Notes under the pieces: generated by a model | What the model was told of the DNA's origin: nothing | The model's input: only the letters and a program-made list of their open reading frames with translations | Databases searched by the model: none | Assembly (NCBI GenBank): GCA_036278735.1 | Contig: DASUKM010000030.1 | Location: forward strand, 158,371 to 222,370 | DNA length: 64,000 nucleotides | From: DASUKM01 sp036278735 | GTDB taxonomy: Bacteria; Acidobacteriota; Vicinamibacteria; Vicinamibacterales; 2-12-FULL-66-21 | Direction: 5' to 3' | Position numbers and translations under genes: made by a program | Part shown: positions 41,998 through 49,209 of the stretch, piece by piece | Numbering within the stretch: position 1 is the first letter of the stretch | Layout of the letters: every line of letters begins with the position of its first letter

Positions 41998-42462
41998 ATG
42001 GAAACGTTGAAGCTGCCGCTCGACTACGCCTCCATCGAGCGGATTCTGCCGCACCGCTATCCGTTCCTGCTCGTGGACCGGATCACGGAGCTCGAACCGG
42101 ACAAGCGGATCGTGGGCATCAAGAACGTGACGCTCAACGAGCGCTATCTGGCGCGTCGCAACGGCGAAGCCCCGGTCCTGCCGCCGACGATCCTCACCGA
42201 GGCGATCGCGCAGGTCGGGGCCATCCTGATTCTCGCAAAACCGGAGAATCGCGAGAAGCTCCCGTATTTCATGGGCATCGAACGCGTCCGCTATCGCCGG
42301 CCGGTGCACCCGGGCGACGTGGTCCTGATCGAAGCGCTCGTCCAGCGGCTGCGCAGCCGCATGGGCCGGCTCCGCGGCATCGCGCGCGTGGACGGCCACG
42401 TGGTGGTCGAAGGGACCATGACGTTTGCGCTCGGCCCCCGCAGCGAGGCGGCCACGCTCTGA
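41998..42462 (+). CDS. fabZ: 3-hydroxyacyl-ACP dehydratase FabZ
   Basis: 154 residues, hot-dog fold. IERILPHRYPFLLVDRI includes the catalytic His, and LPPTILTEAIAQVGAILI the catalytic Glu. The usual VMPGV before the Glu-containing helix reads VLPPT here. YFMGIERVRYRRPVHPGD completes the signature. It dehydrates 3-hydroxyacyl-ACP in fatty-acid synthesis. It stands apart from lpx or fab genes, which FabZ usually accompanies, so it may be a second paralogue. Confidence 0.87.
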   Translation: METLKLPLDYASIERILPHRYPFLLVDRITELEPDKRIVGIKNVTLNERYLARRNGEAPVLPPTILTEAIAQVGAILILAKPENREKLPYFMGIERVRYRRPVHPGDVVLIEALVQRLRSRMGRLRGIARVDGHVVVEGTMTFALGPRSEAATL

Positions 42463-42466
42463 CGCC

Positions 42467-43111
42467 TCAGAACACGAGCGCGACCATCCCCACTTTCACG
42501 CCTCTCGACGTCCAGACCGCCCAGCGCTGGCCGGGATGGTAATAGCGATAGGCGTCGAGTAGCGCGGGCGCGAGAATCAGCGCCGCAATCGCGGGCTCCT
42601 TCCATCGCCGCGCGTCAGCCATCCCGCGCGTGTCGCGCTCCTCCGGACCGGTGCGCGCGAACCCGGCGCCCGCGTACGCGATCGAGGCGAGGACGTTGAA
42701 CGCGAGGACCCCCTTCAGGAACGGCGCGCGCTCGTCCCGCAGCGAGGGGTGCCGCGTGAGAATCGCTTCGCTGCCGGCGTGCTGCACCCAGAAGCCCGCC
42801 GAATCGATGACGAACTCCTGGCGCCACGGCAGGCCGGCGCGATGACTGATCGCGAAGAACGGGATGCCGTGGAACGACACACGCCGCAGTTCCGGCTTGA
42901 CCCCGAAGAGCCCGTCGAAGAGGACATGCCCGGCTTCGTGTGCCGCGAGCGCGGTCGCGGCGCCCCCTAAGAAGGTCGGCAATTCGGAAAGCCGCTTCCC
43001 ATGGCGCGCCGGCTGAGCCGTGGCCTCCGTTTGCGCGTACGCCAGCCCGGCTGTCCCGATGACGCCGAAGATCACCACGATTCCCGCGACTCGCGCCCGC
43101 AGGTCTCGCAC
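42467..43111 (-). CDS. Membrane protein with an HEAGH motif
   Basis: About 214 residues from a GTG at 43111 (VRDLRARVAGIVVIFGVIGTAGLAYAQ); the frame extends to 43276 but would cross the small membrane gene. After the N-terminal membrane or signal segment, LAAHEAGHVLFDGLFG carries HExxH, the zinc-peptidase core also found in M50-type intramembrane proteases. Further hydrophobic segments occur at FLKGVLAFNVLASIAYAGAGF and AIAALILAPALLDAYRYY. A third zinc ligand is not evident, so proteolytic activity is uncertain. It ends 4 bp from the convergent fabZ. Confidence 0.7.
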   Translation of the reverse strand: MRDLRARVAGIVVIFGVIGTAGLAYAQTEATAQPARHGKRLSELPTFLGGAATALAAHEAGHVLFDGLFGVKPELRRVSFHGIPFFAISHRAGLPWRQEFVIDSAGFWVQHAGSEAILTRHPSLRDERAPFLKGVLAFNVLASIAYAGAGFARTGPEERDTRGMADARRWKEPAIAALILAPALLDAYRYYHPGQRWAVWTSRGVKVGMVALVF

Positions 43112-43196
43112 GTGCTGAGTCGACCTCCTTCTGGCACAGGCGTTGCTCGTCGGATGAACGGCCGGGCCGGCAAGGCCGCGGCGGAGGAGAACACGA

Positions 43197-43343
43197 ATGC
43201 TCGAAACCATTGCCATCATCCTGATCATCTTGTGGTTGCTCGGGATGGTCAGCGGGTACACGCTCGGCAACTTCATCTACATCCTGCTGGTGGTCGCCAT
43301 CGTACTGTTCCTGGTGCGATTGATCAGCGGCCGGACGGTCTGA
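43197..43343 (+). CDS. 48-residue membrane protein, lmo0937-like
   Basis: A short frame: MLETIAIILIILWLLGMVSG, then YTLGNFIYILLVVAIVLFLVRLISGRTV. Two transmembrane helices are separated by a G-Y-T-L-G turn, the layout of lmo0937-family small membrane proteins, which are often stress-induced. A strong ribosome-binding site (GGAGGAG) lies 9 nt upstream of the ATG. Confidence 0.8.
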   Translation: MLETIAIILIILWLLGMVSGYTLGNFIYILLVVAIVLFLVRLISGRTV

Positions 43344-43370
43344 CACCACGCCGCACGGGCGCCCGCCTCC

Positions 43371-44330
43371 TCAGGCTGTGCGTCGTGCGGCGCCTTCGCC
43401 GCCCCGTTCGCCTGACGCCGGCGGGGCGAGGCTTCGGCGCGTGCGGACGATGGCGACCCCCGAGAGCACCAGGGCCGCCGCGATCACGATCCGGATCGAC
43501 AGCGCCTCGCCCAGAATTACGGCCCCAAGGACGACGGCAATGACCGGGTTGATGTACGCGTACATCGACACGAACGAAATCGGCAGGTGCCGGAGCGCGT
43601 ACGTGTAGCAGACGAATCCGCCAATCACCCCGACCGTCATCAGGTATCCGAGCGCGGTCAGCGTGCGCGGGTTCACGTGCCAGGCCGGCCACTCGCCGGC
43701 CGCCAGGCCAATCACCATCATCATCAAACCGCCGGCAATCATCTGGGCGCCCGTGGTGCTCAACACGTGCTGATCGCGTTCGTGGCGGCGCGAGTACGCG
43801 GACCCGAACGCCCAGGCGGCGCACGCAATCTGCAACGACACGATCCCGGCGACGAATCCGCGATTCAGCGTCCCTCCGCTGAACACGTCGGACCACACCA
43901 GCAGGACGATGCCCGAAAATCCGACGAGCAGCCCAATCACCACCCGCCACGACAGCGCCTCGCCATCGCGCAGGCCGGCCTCGACCGCGGCCATCCAGAA
44001 CGGGGCCGTGGCGACGACGAGCGCGGCAAGTCCGCTCGGCACGAACTGCTCGGCCCAGACCACGCCGCCATTGCCCAGCACGAACATCAGGACGCCCAGC
44101 AGCAGGATGCCGCCCCATCGCGACGGCGGCGGCAGCCGCTCGCCGCGAAGGCCGAGAAAGAGCGCGATGCCGGTTCCCGCGGCCGTCCACCGGAATCCCG
44201 CCATCAGCCAGGGCGGCATGGTCTCGAGGGCGATGCGAATCGCCAGATACGTGGTGCCCCAGATGACGCACACGGCGCACCAGGCAAGCACGGCGCGGCG
44301 GCGTTGTTGCGGGGTCGAGGTCGTCGTCAT
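43371..44330 (-). CDS. EamA-family (DMT superfamily) transporter
   Basis: 319 residues, ten hydrophobic helices in two EamA repeats. WCAVCVIWGTTYLAIRIALE starts repeat 1 and AAWAFGSAYSRRH repeat 2. The C-terminal helix pair contains FVSMYAYINPVIAVVLGAVILGE, the typical YxxPv.A...G...l.E pattern. Family members export amino acids, nucleosides or other metabolites. No regulator is adjacent. Confidence 0.92.
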   Translation of the reverse strand: MTTTSTPQQRRRAVLAWCAVCVIWGTTYLAIRIALETMPPWLMAGFRWTAAGTGIALFLGLRGERLPPPSRWGGILLLGVLMFVLGNGGVVWAEQFVPSGLAALVVATAPFWMAAVEAGLRDGEALSWRVVIGLLVGFSGIVLLVWSDVFSGGTLNRGFVAGIVSLQIACAAWAFGSAYSRRHERDQHVLSTTGAQMIAGGLMMMVIGLAAGEWPAWHVNPRTLTALGYLMTVGVIGGFVCYTYALRHLPISFVSMYAYINPVIAVVLGAVILGEALSIRIVIAAALVLSGVAIVRTRRSLAPPASGERGGEGAARRTA

Positions 44331-44453
44331 CGTCCGGCGTCTGCACGCGCACGATGCGGCGAGCGGGGTGGATGGATCGTCAATAGCGTCAAAAATGGTC
44401 CTGCCGTGTCGGCTGGCTGACAGTTTCGACGCGCGAGGCGGGGCCGGCGCGCG

Positions 44454-45248
44454 TCAGCTCAGGAACCGGTAGCCGCCGCCGGCGCCGAGCCACGCGCCGC
44501 CGTCGACGGTCAGGATCTCCCCGGTGATGAAGCCGGCGTGCGGAGATGCGAGAAACGCCACGGCGTCGGCGACCTCTTCGGGCCGCCCCCAGCGTCCGAG
44601 CGGCACCTCGCGGGCAATGCGCTCGACCGCCGCCGGCGTGTTCCAGAGCTGCCGCGCGGCCCCCGGCGATTCGATCGGGCCGGGCGCCACCGCGTTGACC
44701 CGGATGCCGTGTCCGGCCCATTCGACCGCGAGCGTTTGCGTCATCGCCATCACGCCCGCCTTCGCCGCCGCCGAATGGACCGTCCCCGCGCTGCCGGTCC
44801 ACACGTAATTGGCGAGAATCGACACGATGGCGCCGGGCTCCCGCCGATCGATCCAGTGGCGGCCCACGGCGCGCGCGCAGTGGAAGCTGCCGTCGAGCAC
44901 GATGCCGATCACCGCATTCCAGCCGTTCGGCGACAGGTCCTCGGCCCGGCAGATGAAGTTGCCCGCCGCGTTGTTGACCAGGATGTCGACGCGCCCGAAG
45001 TGCTCGACCGTGCGCGCGACCATCGAGGCGACCTGATCGGGATCGCGCACGTCCACTTCGACCGTCAGCGCATCGGCCCCCGTCTCGCCAAGCGCCTTTC
45101 GTCCGGCGTCGAGGTGATCGCGGCTGCGGCTCGCAATGGCCACGCGTCCGCCCAGCGTTGCGATGCGCCGCGCAATCGCCAGTCCGATTCCGGTGCCGCC
45201 GCCGGTGACAATGGCCACCTGGCCCTCCAGCATTTGGGGCCCGAACAT
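44454..45248 (-). CDS. SDR oxidoreductase resembling 2,4-dienoyl-CoA reductase
   Basis: 264 residues. NAD(P)-binding TGGGTGIG is followed by NNAAGNF, a motif of 2,4-dienoyl-CoA reductases of the peroxisomal type. The usual catalytic Tyr of YxxxK is missing: the site reads TVHSAAAKAGV, again as in those reductases, which use another residue set. VNAVAPGPI and ILTVDGG close the fold. Expected role: NADPH-dependent reduction of dienoyl-CoA in unsaturated fatty-acid oxidation. The surrounding genes do not add support. Confidence 0.88.
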   Translation of the reverse strand: MFGPQMLEGQVAIVTGGGTGIGLAIARRIATLGGRVAIASRSRDHLDAGRKALGETGADALTVEVDVRDPDQVASMVARTVEHFGRVDILVNNAAGNFICRAEDLSPNGWNAVIGIVLDGSFHCARAVGRHWIDRREPGAIVSILANYVWTGSAGTVHSAAAKAGVMAMTQTLAVEWAGHGIRVNAVAPGPIESPGAARQLWNTPAAVERIAREVPLGRWGRPEEVADAVAFLASPHAGFITGEILTVDGGAWLGAGGGYRFLS

Positions 45249-45262
45249 TTATCTGAGCTTAG

Positions 45263-45310
45263 CAGAGTGGATGGTGGAGGACGGAGGGTGGAGGACGGAG
45301 GACGGAGGTG
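45263..45310. repeat. Short GGAGGACGG purine-rich repeat
   Basis: Imperfect tandem GTGGAGGACGGAGG units. On the opposite strand the composition (CCGTCCTCC) is similar to, though not identical with, the microsatellite at 35980. It lies upstream of the PCYCGC selenoprotein candidate. Confidence 0.5.
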
Positions 45311-45331
45311 CCGATGTTAAGATGAGGGCCC

Positions 45332-45877
45332 ATGCGCATCAGGATCGGGATGTGGCCGGCGGCTGCTGTAGTCGCGTGGACGTTGGGCGCCGGGTGCGGA
45401 TCGTCGCGTCCGGCTCAACAGGCGGCTGCACCGGCCCAGACGGCACCGGCCGTGGCTTCATCATCGTCCCCTGCCGCGGCCGGGCCTGCGGATCGTTCAT
45501 CCGACCTGCTGGCGCCGGACCTGCCGCCGCTCCCGCTCGCCGCGTTTCCCGCGGCGCGGCCGCCGGACGTGATCCGGGCGGTCTATCTGTTTGCGGCGCG
45601 GCACCCGGAAGTGCTGTCGCACGTGCCGTGCTTCTGCGGCTGCGAACGGCGCGGCCACCGCGACAACGACGATTGCTTCGTCGCCGCGCGCGACGCGAAG
45701 GGACGGACGACGGCGTGGGAGCCGCACGGCCTGGGTTGAGGCATCTGCCTCGACGTCGCGCGTGACGCGATGCAGATGCACGACTCCGGGATGGACATCG
45801 AGACCGTGCGGACGGCAATCGAGCAGAAGTACAAGAAGTCGTTTCCCACGATGACGCCCACGCCACCGGTGAAATGA
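45332..45877 (+). CDS. PCYCGC-family lipoprotein, probable selenoprotein with Sec encoded by TGA at 45737
   Basis: 181 residues if TGA at 45737-45739 is read as selenocysteine (U136). A lipoprotein signal ends at LGAGC (C22), then a low-complexity linker. The core holds PCFCGC (residues 99-104), C115, EPHGLG, then U-G-I-C (136-139) and a helical tail. In the family the U position is a Cys of CxxC, so U replaces Cys in a redox motif. The frame stays open after the TGA and its real stop overlaps the next ATG as ATGA (45874-45877). A SECIS-like hairpin follows the TGA. It is probably a periplasmic thiol-redox or metal-binding protein. If Sec insertion does not occur, this is a gene truncated at 135 residues. 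Confidence 0.82.
45740..45779 (+). promoter_or_regulatory. Bacterial SECIS-like hairpin directly after the in-frame TGA
   Basis: GCATCTGC (45741-45748) pairs perfectly with GCAGATGC (45772-45779). Inside, a 5/4-nt internal loop separates an upper stem CGTC/GACG (45754-45757 with 45764-45767) from the six-base apical loop GCGCGT. The apical loop begins 19 nt after the UGA and starts with G. Known bacterial SECIS elements have the apical loop 16-37 nt after UGA with a G near its start. A competing hairpin, GAGGC-ATCT-GCCTC, is also possible. Confidence 0.7.
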
Positions 45878-47403
45878 CGCCGGAGATCCCGCCGGGCGGC
45901 GAGGCGTTCGCGCGGCTGTTCGAAGCCGTGCACGAGGGTGTCTACATCGGCACGCTCTGGGGCGCGGGCGGGCGCACGCTCTCGGCCAATCCCCACCTCA
46001 AACTGATGTTCGGGTTCGCGAGCGACACGCCGCAGGAAGAGGTCCGGCCGTTCGAACGCGACCGCTTCGTCGATCCCCTCGCGCGCGAGCAGTTCCTCGA
46101 TCGCCTCGAACGCGACGGCGCCGTGACCGACTATCTGATGCGGCTGCGCCGGGCGGACCGGACGCCGATCTGGGTCGAGGTCACCGCGCACGCGGAACAG
46201 GAGCCGGAGGGCGGCGTCCGCGTCGATGCGCTGATGCGCGACGTCAGCGAGCGCAAGCGCCTCGAAGATCAGGCGCGCGACCTGTACCACCAGCTGCTGC
46301 AGGCCGAAAAGCTCGCGGCGCTCGGTCAGACCATCTCCGGCGTCGCCCACGAACTGAACAACCCGCTGGCGACGATCCTCACGTGGTCGGAGCGGCTGGC
46401 GCAGCACACGGTCGACGAGCAGACCCGCCGCGGACTCGAAACGATTCTCTCGGAATCGGAACGCGCGGCCAAGATCGTCCGCAACCTGCTCACGTTCGCC
46501 CGCAAGCGGCACACGACGCGCGCCATGGTCGACGTCAACCAGGTCGTGCGCGAAACGCTGGCGCTGCGCGCATACGAGCAGCGTCTCAGCAACATCAATA
46601 TTCTGGAAGCGCTCCCCTCCGGGCTGCCCCGCGTCTTCGCCGACCCGCACCAGGTCCAGCAAGTGCTGCTGAACCTGATCATCAACGCGGAGCAGGCGAT
46701 GCTCGGCGTGAACGGCCGCGGCACGCTGATCCTGCGCACCTGGCACGATCTGGAAGAGGAATCGGTCGTGCTCGAAGTCAACGACGACGGGCCCGGGGTG
46801 CCCGACGACGTGCAGCCGCGGATCTTCGACCCGTTCTTTACGACGAAAGACGTCGGCAAGGGAACCGGCCTCGGCCTCACCGTCGCCTACGCCATCGTCC
46901 AGGAGCACGGCGGCCGGATCAGCGTCCGGTCGGAACCGGGACGCGGTGCGTCGTTCTTCGTCGAATTGCCGGTGGGCGACAGTCCATTGAAGGCGCCCCC
47001 GCCGGTCGTCGCCGAGCGCACGGCGGAGGTCCCGGTCGGGGCCGCCGTCCTCGTCGTCGAAGACGAAGCCGCGCTGGGCGCGGCGGTCGCCGAATCGCTC
47101 GGCGACGCCGGCTTCAGCGTCGATCGCGCCGGGGACGGCGAGGAAGCGCTCGAGCGCGTGAAGGCGCGGGCGTACGATCTGATCGTCTGCGATTTGAAGA
47201 TGCCCCGCCTGGACGGGATGGCGTTCTTTCGTGCGCTCGAACGCGACGCGCCCGACGTGGCGCGCCGCATCCTGTTCGTCACGGGAGACGTGGCGGGAAC
47301 GGAGGCGGAACGCTTCCTCGAAGAAACCGGGTGCCGGTGGCTCGCGAAGCCGTTCCGCCTGAAAGATCTGCTGCGCGCCTCGCGCGAGACGCTCGCGACC
47401 TGA
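45874..47403 (+). CDS. PAS-domain histidine kinase with C-terminal receiver (hybrid kinase)
   Basis: 509 residues. A PAS domain (about 10-125, GTLWGAGGRTLSANPHLKLMFGF) is followed by the HisKA segment with H in GVAHELNNPLATIL (about residue 160), the HATPase domain with N-box LNLIINAEQAM, DDGPGVP and TGLGLTVAYAIV, and a receiver domain (about 390-505) with VEDE, DLKMPR as phospho-acceptor, and AKPF. There are no membrane segments, so it is a soluble sensor. Its ATG overlaps the stop of the selenoprotein candidate, indicating co-translation; it could report the redox state of that protein's pathway. Confidence 0.93.
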   Translation: MTPEIPPGGEAFARLFEAVHEGVYIGTLWGAGGRTLSANPHLKLMFGFASDTPQEEVRPFERDRFVDPLAREQFLDRLERDGAVTDYLMRLRRADRTPIWVEVTAHAEQEPEGGVRVDALMRDVSERKRLEDQARDLYHQLLQAEKLAALGQTISGVAHELNNPLATILTWSERLAQHTVDEQTRRGLETILSESERAAKIVRNLLTFARKRHTTRAMVDVNQVVRETLALRAYEQRLSNINILEALPSGLPRVFADPHQVQQVLLNLIINAEQAMLGVNGRGTLILRTWHDLEEESVVLEVNDDGPGVPDDVQPRIFDPFFTTKDVGKGTGLGLTVAYAIVQEHGGRISVRSEPGRGASFFVELPVGDSPLKAPPPVVAERTAEVPVGAAVLVVEDEAALGAAVAESLGDAGFSVDRAGDGEEALERVKARAYDLIVCDLKMPRLDGMAFFRALERDAPDVARRILFVTGDVAGTEAERFLEETGCRWLAKPFRLKDLLRASRETLAT

Positions 47404-47409
47404 CGCGCG

Positions 47410-48345
47410 TCAGCGCGCGACGGCGATGGCGCGCGCGACCGCGGCGGCGCTGCGCCGGGCCACCCGCGCGGGCGCGGGCGGGGCCGTCGGCGCCTTGTAC
47501 GGCAGCACGACGGCCGGCGTGCCGGTCTTCGCGACGTCCGCCGCCTTTCGCGCGCGCTGCAACTTCATGCGCTCCAGCGTCTGCTGGAACGAGACGATGG
47601 CCGGGCGCAGCAGACGCGCGGCCTCCTCGGCCGGGCAATCCGCCCCGAGCGCCTTGCGCAGGCGCTGAATCGCGCGCGCGTGCAACTGCGAGACCCGCGA
47701 TTCGTTGACGCCGATCTCGGCGCCAATCTGCTTCATCGTCGCTTCCGCGTAATAGTAGAGCCCGATGACCTTTCGCTCGCGCGGGGGGAGCGACGCAATC
47801 GCGGCGCGCACGCGTTCGCGCACCTCCGCCTCTTCGAACGCCTTGTCGGGGGCGGGCGGCTCTGAGGGCACCAGGGCGGCCGGCAGCGTCGAGCCGTCGA
47901 CGTTCTCGCCCGCCGAAAGCGGCGAGGTCGACTCGATCGTGGTGATGCGGACAATGGTGCGGCCCAGACGCGCCTCGTCGGAGCCGACGCGTGCGGCCAG
48001 GTCCGCGAGCGAAGGCTCGGCGCCGAGTTCGCGGCGCAGTTCCTCGCGCGCCGCTTCCAGCTCGCGGCGCTGTCGACGCACGCCCCGCGGCCACGCGTCG
48101 CGGCGCAAGGCGTCGATCATCGCCCCCCGCACGCGGCGCTCCGCAAATGTCTCGAACTTGATTCCACGCGCCTCGTCGTACCGATAGGCGGCGTCGATCA
48201 GCCCCAGCATGCCGTCCTGAACCAGGTCGCCCAGCTCAATCGAGTGAGGCATCGACGAGGCGACACGGCGGGCGAGCGATTCAACGAAGGGCAGTCCGGC
48301 AGCGATTCGTTCGCGTTGCCGGTCGACGAGGGGCTGGCGCTGCAT
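47410..48345 (-). CDS. FliA/WhiG-type RNA polymerase sigma factor
   Basis: 311 residues from the ATG at 48345 (MQRQPLVDRQRERI); upstream codons in the longer frame are not sigma-like. Region 2: DLVQDGMLGLIDAAYRYDEARGIKFETFAERRVRGAMIDALR. Region 3: ELRRELGAEPSLADLAARVG. Region 4: LPPRERKVIGLYYYAEATMKQIGAEIGVNESRVSQLHARAIQRL. The family directs motility or developmental regulons. The C-terminal tail of about 65 residues, Ala/Arg-rich, is longer than usual. No flagellar gene or FlgM is visible nearby. It is convergent with the hybrid kinase. Confidence 0.92.
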   Translation of the reverse strand: MQRQPLVDRQRERIAAGLPFVESLARRVASSMPHSIELGDLVQDGMLGLIDAAYRYDEARGIKFETFAERRVRGAMIDALRRDAWPRGVRRQRRELEAAREELRRELGAEPSLADLAARVGSDEARLGRTIVRITTIESTSPLSAGENVDGSTLPAALVPSEPPAPDKAFEEAEVRERVRAAIASLPPRERKVIGLYYYAEATMKQIGAEIGVNESRVSQLHARAIQRLRKALGADCPAEEAARLLRPAIVSFQQTLERMKLQRARKAADVAKTGTPAVVLPYKAPTAPPAPARVARRSAAAVARAIAVAR

Positions 48346-48660
48346 CGGGCGTCTCCTGTAGTGGCGCGCGGTCAATCCGCGGCGGGCCAACCCATCCGCA
48401 ACGGTGGTGCCAACGCCGGTTTTGCGCGATGACGCCAGGGTAATTGACCGTAAATACCTGATTTGTAAGTAGTTGGATCTGTGCGTCGACGTGCAGCACT
48501 GGGTAAGGTGCGGCAGTTCCGTTCCCTGAAACGCCAAAATTTTGACGGTTTGGGGTACCAAAAACGTCAGCGCCTTGACTGGCTGGGGGCGGGGTGCGGC
48601 GGGCGGGAGGCGGAGGACGCGGGAGCGCGGGGACGGGGGGCGACGAGCGGACCAGTCGGG
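48346..48660. other. Intergenic region upstream of the sigma factor gene
   Basis: No gene is supported in these 315 bp. A near-perfect palindrome CGCCAAAATTTTGACG lies at 48532-48547, an operator-like site. An AT-richer stretch at about 48440-48480 could hold the sigma gene promoter. The part nearest 48600-48650 is plain GC-rich sequence. Confidence 0.4.
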
Positions 48661-48891
48661 CTACTTGCGGGAGCGCAGGCGGATGTCGCGGGCGGTCGCC
48701 ATCGCCTCGAGCACGCTCGCGATCACCTGTGCGGCGCGGGCGCGCCCCATCTCGTCGGTCGACTTCGCCTCGAGCAACTCGGCGTTGGCCAGGATGATCC
48801 CGAGCTGATTGTTCAGCCGGTGAAAGAGCAGGCCGAGGTCGGACGGCTCGTCCACCGACATCCTGGGCCGATCGTCGGCGGCGGGCATCAT
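48661..48891 (-). CDS. Small protein resembling the phosphotransfer helix of histidine kinases
   Basis: 76 residues from the ATG at 48891, or 75 from the adjacent ATG at 48888. The core GLLFHRLNNQLGIILANAELL resembles the H-x-L-N-N-x-L motif of HisKA/DHp helices, followed by a second helix (AAQVIASVLEAMATARDIR). There is no ATPase domain, so it could be a phosphotransfer or dominant-negative dimerisation module. Its start overlaps the stop of the HTH gene as ATGA. The assignment is by eye. Confidence 0.65.
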   Translation of the reverse strand: MMPAADDRPRMSVDEPSDLGLLFHRLNNQLGIILANAELLEAKSTDEMGRARAAQVIASVLEAMATARDIRLRSRK

Positions 48892-49091
48892 GACGCTTCT
48901 TTGCGCGTCAGATCCGGCGCGCGCCCCGGCTCGCGCCAGAGCGTGTCGACGAAGATCCTGACGGATCCGCCGGCGGTGCGCACGTACTCCACCTTGCTGC
49001 TGGCGATCCAGTTGTAGATCGTGCGGCGGCTCACTCCCACCAGTTCGCACGCCTTCATGATCGAGATGGTCTTGCGATCAATCATCATCAT
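48888..49091 (-). CDS. Excisionase/MerR-type helix-turn-helix protein
   Basis: 67 residues; three consecutive ATGs at 49083-49091 make the exact start ambiguous. The core ISIMKACELVGVSRRTIYNWIASSKVEYVRTAGGSVRIF is a MerR/excisionase-like winged HTH with the recognition helix RRTIYNWI and a wing ending in SVRIF. The tail is short and charged. It is divergent from the NtrC-family gene and translationally coupled to the phosphotransfer-like gene. Confidence 0.8.
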   Translation of the reverse strand: MMMIDRKTISIMKACELVGVSRRTIYNWIASSKVEYVRTAGGSVRIFVDTLWREPGRAPDLTRKEAS

Positions 49092-49209
49092 CACCGGTCC
49101 GTTGTGTTCTCTGTTATCGGTGGCGTCCCGCGCTCGCTGTAGGGGGCGGACGGCCGACAAAGGCTTCCCTCCGCACGCACTTGGTGTCAAAATACCGGCG
49201 CCCGCGTAA

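Noticed and set aside
45332..45739. A 135-residue protein ending at the TGA
   Set aside because: It would cut the conserved CxxC-containing tail. The continued frame, hairpin and ATGA overlap favour readthrough, although a nonsense mutation cannot be fully excluded.
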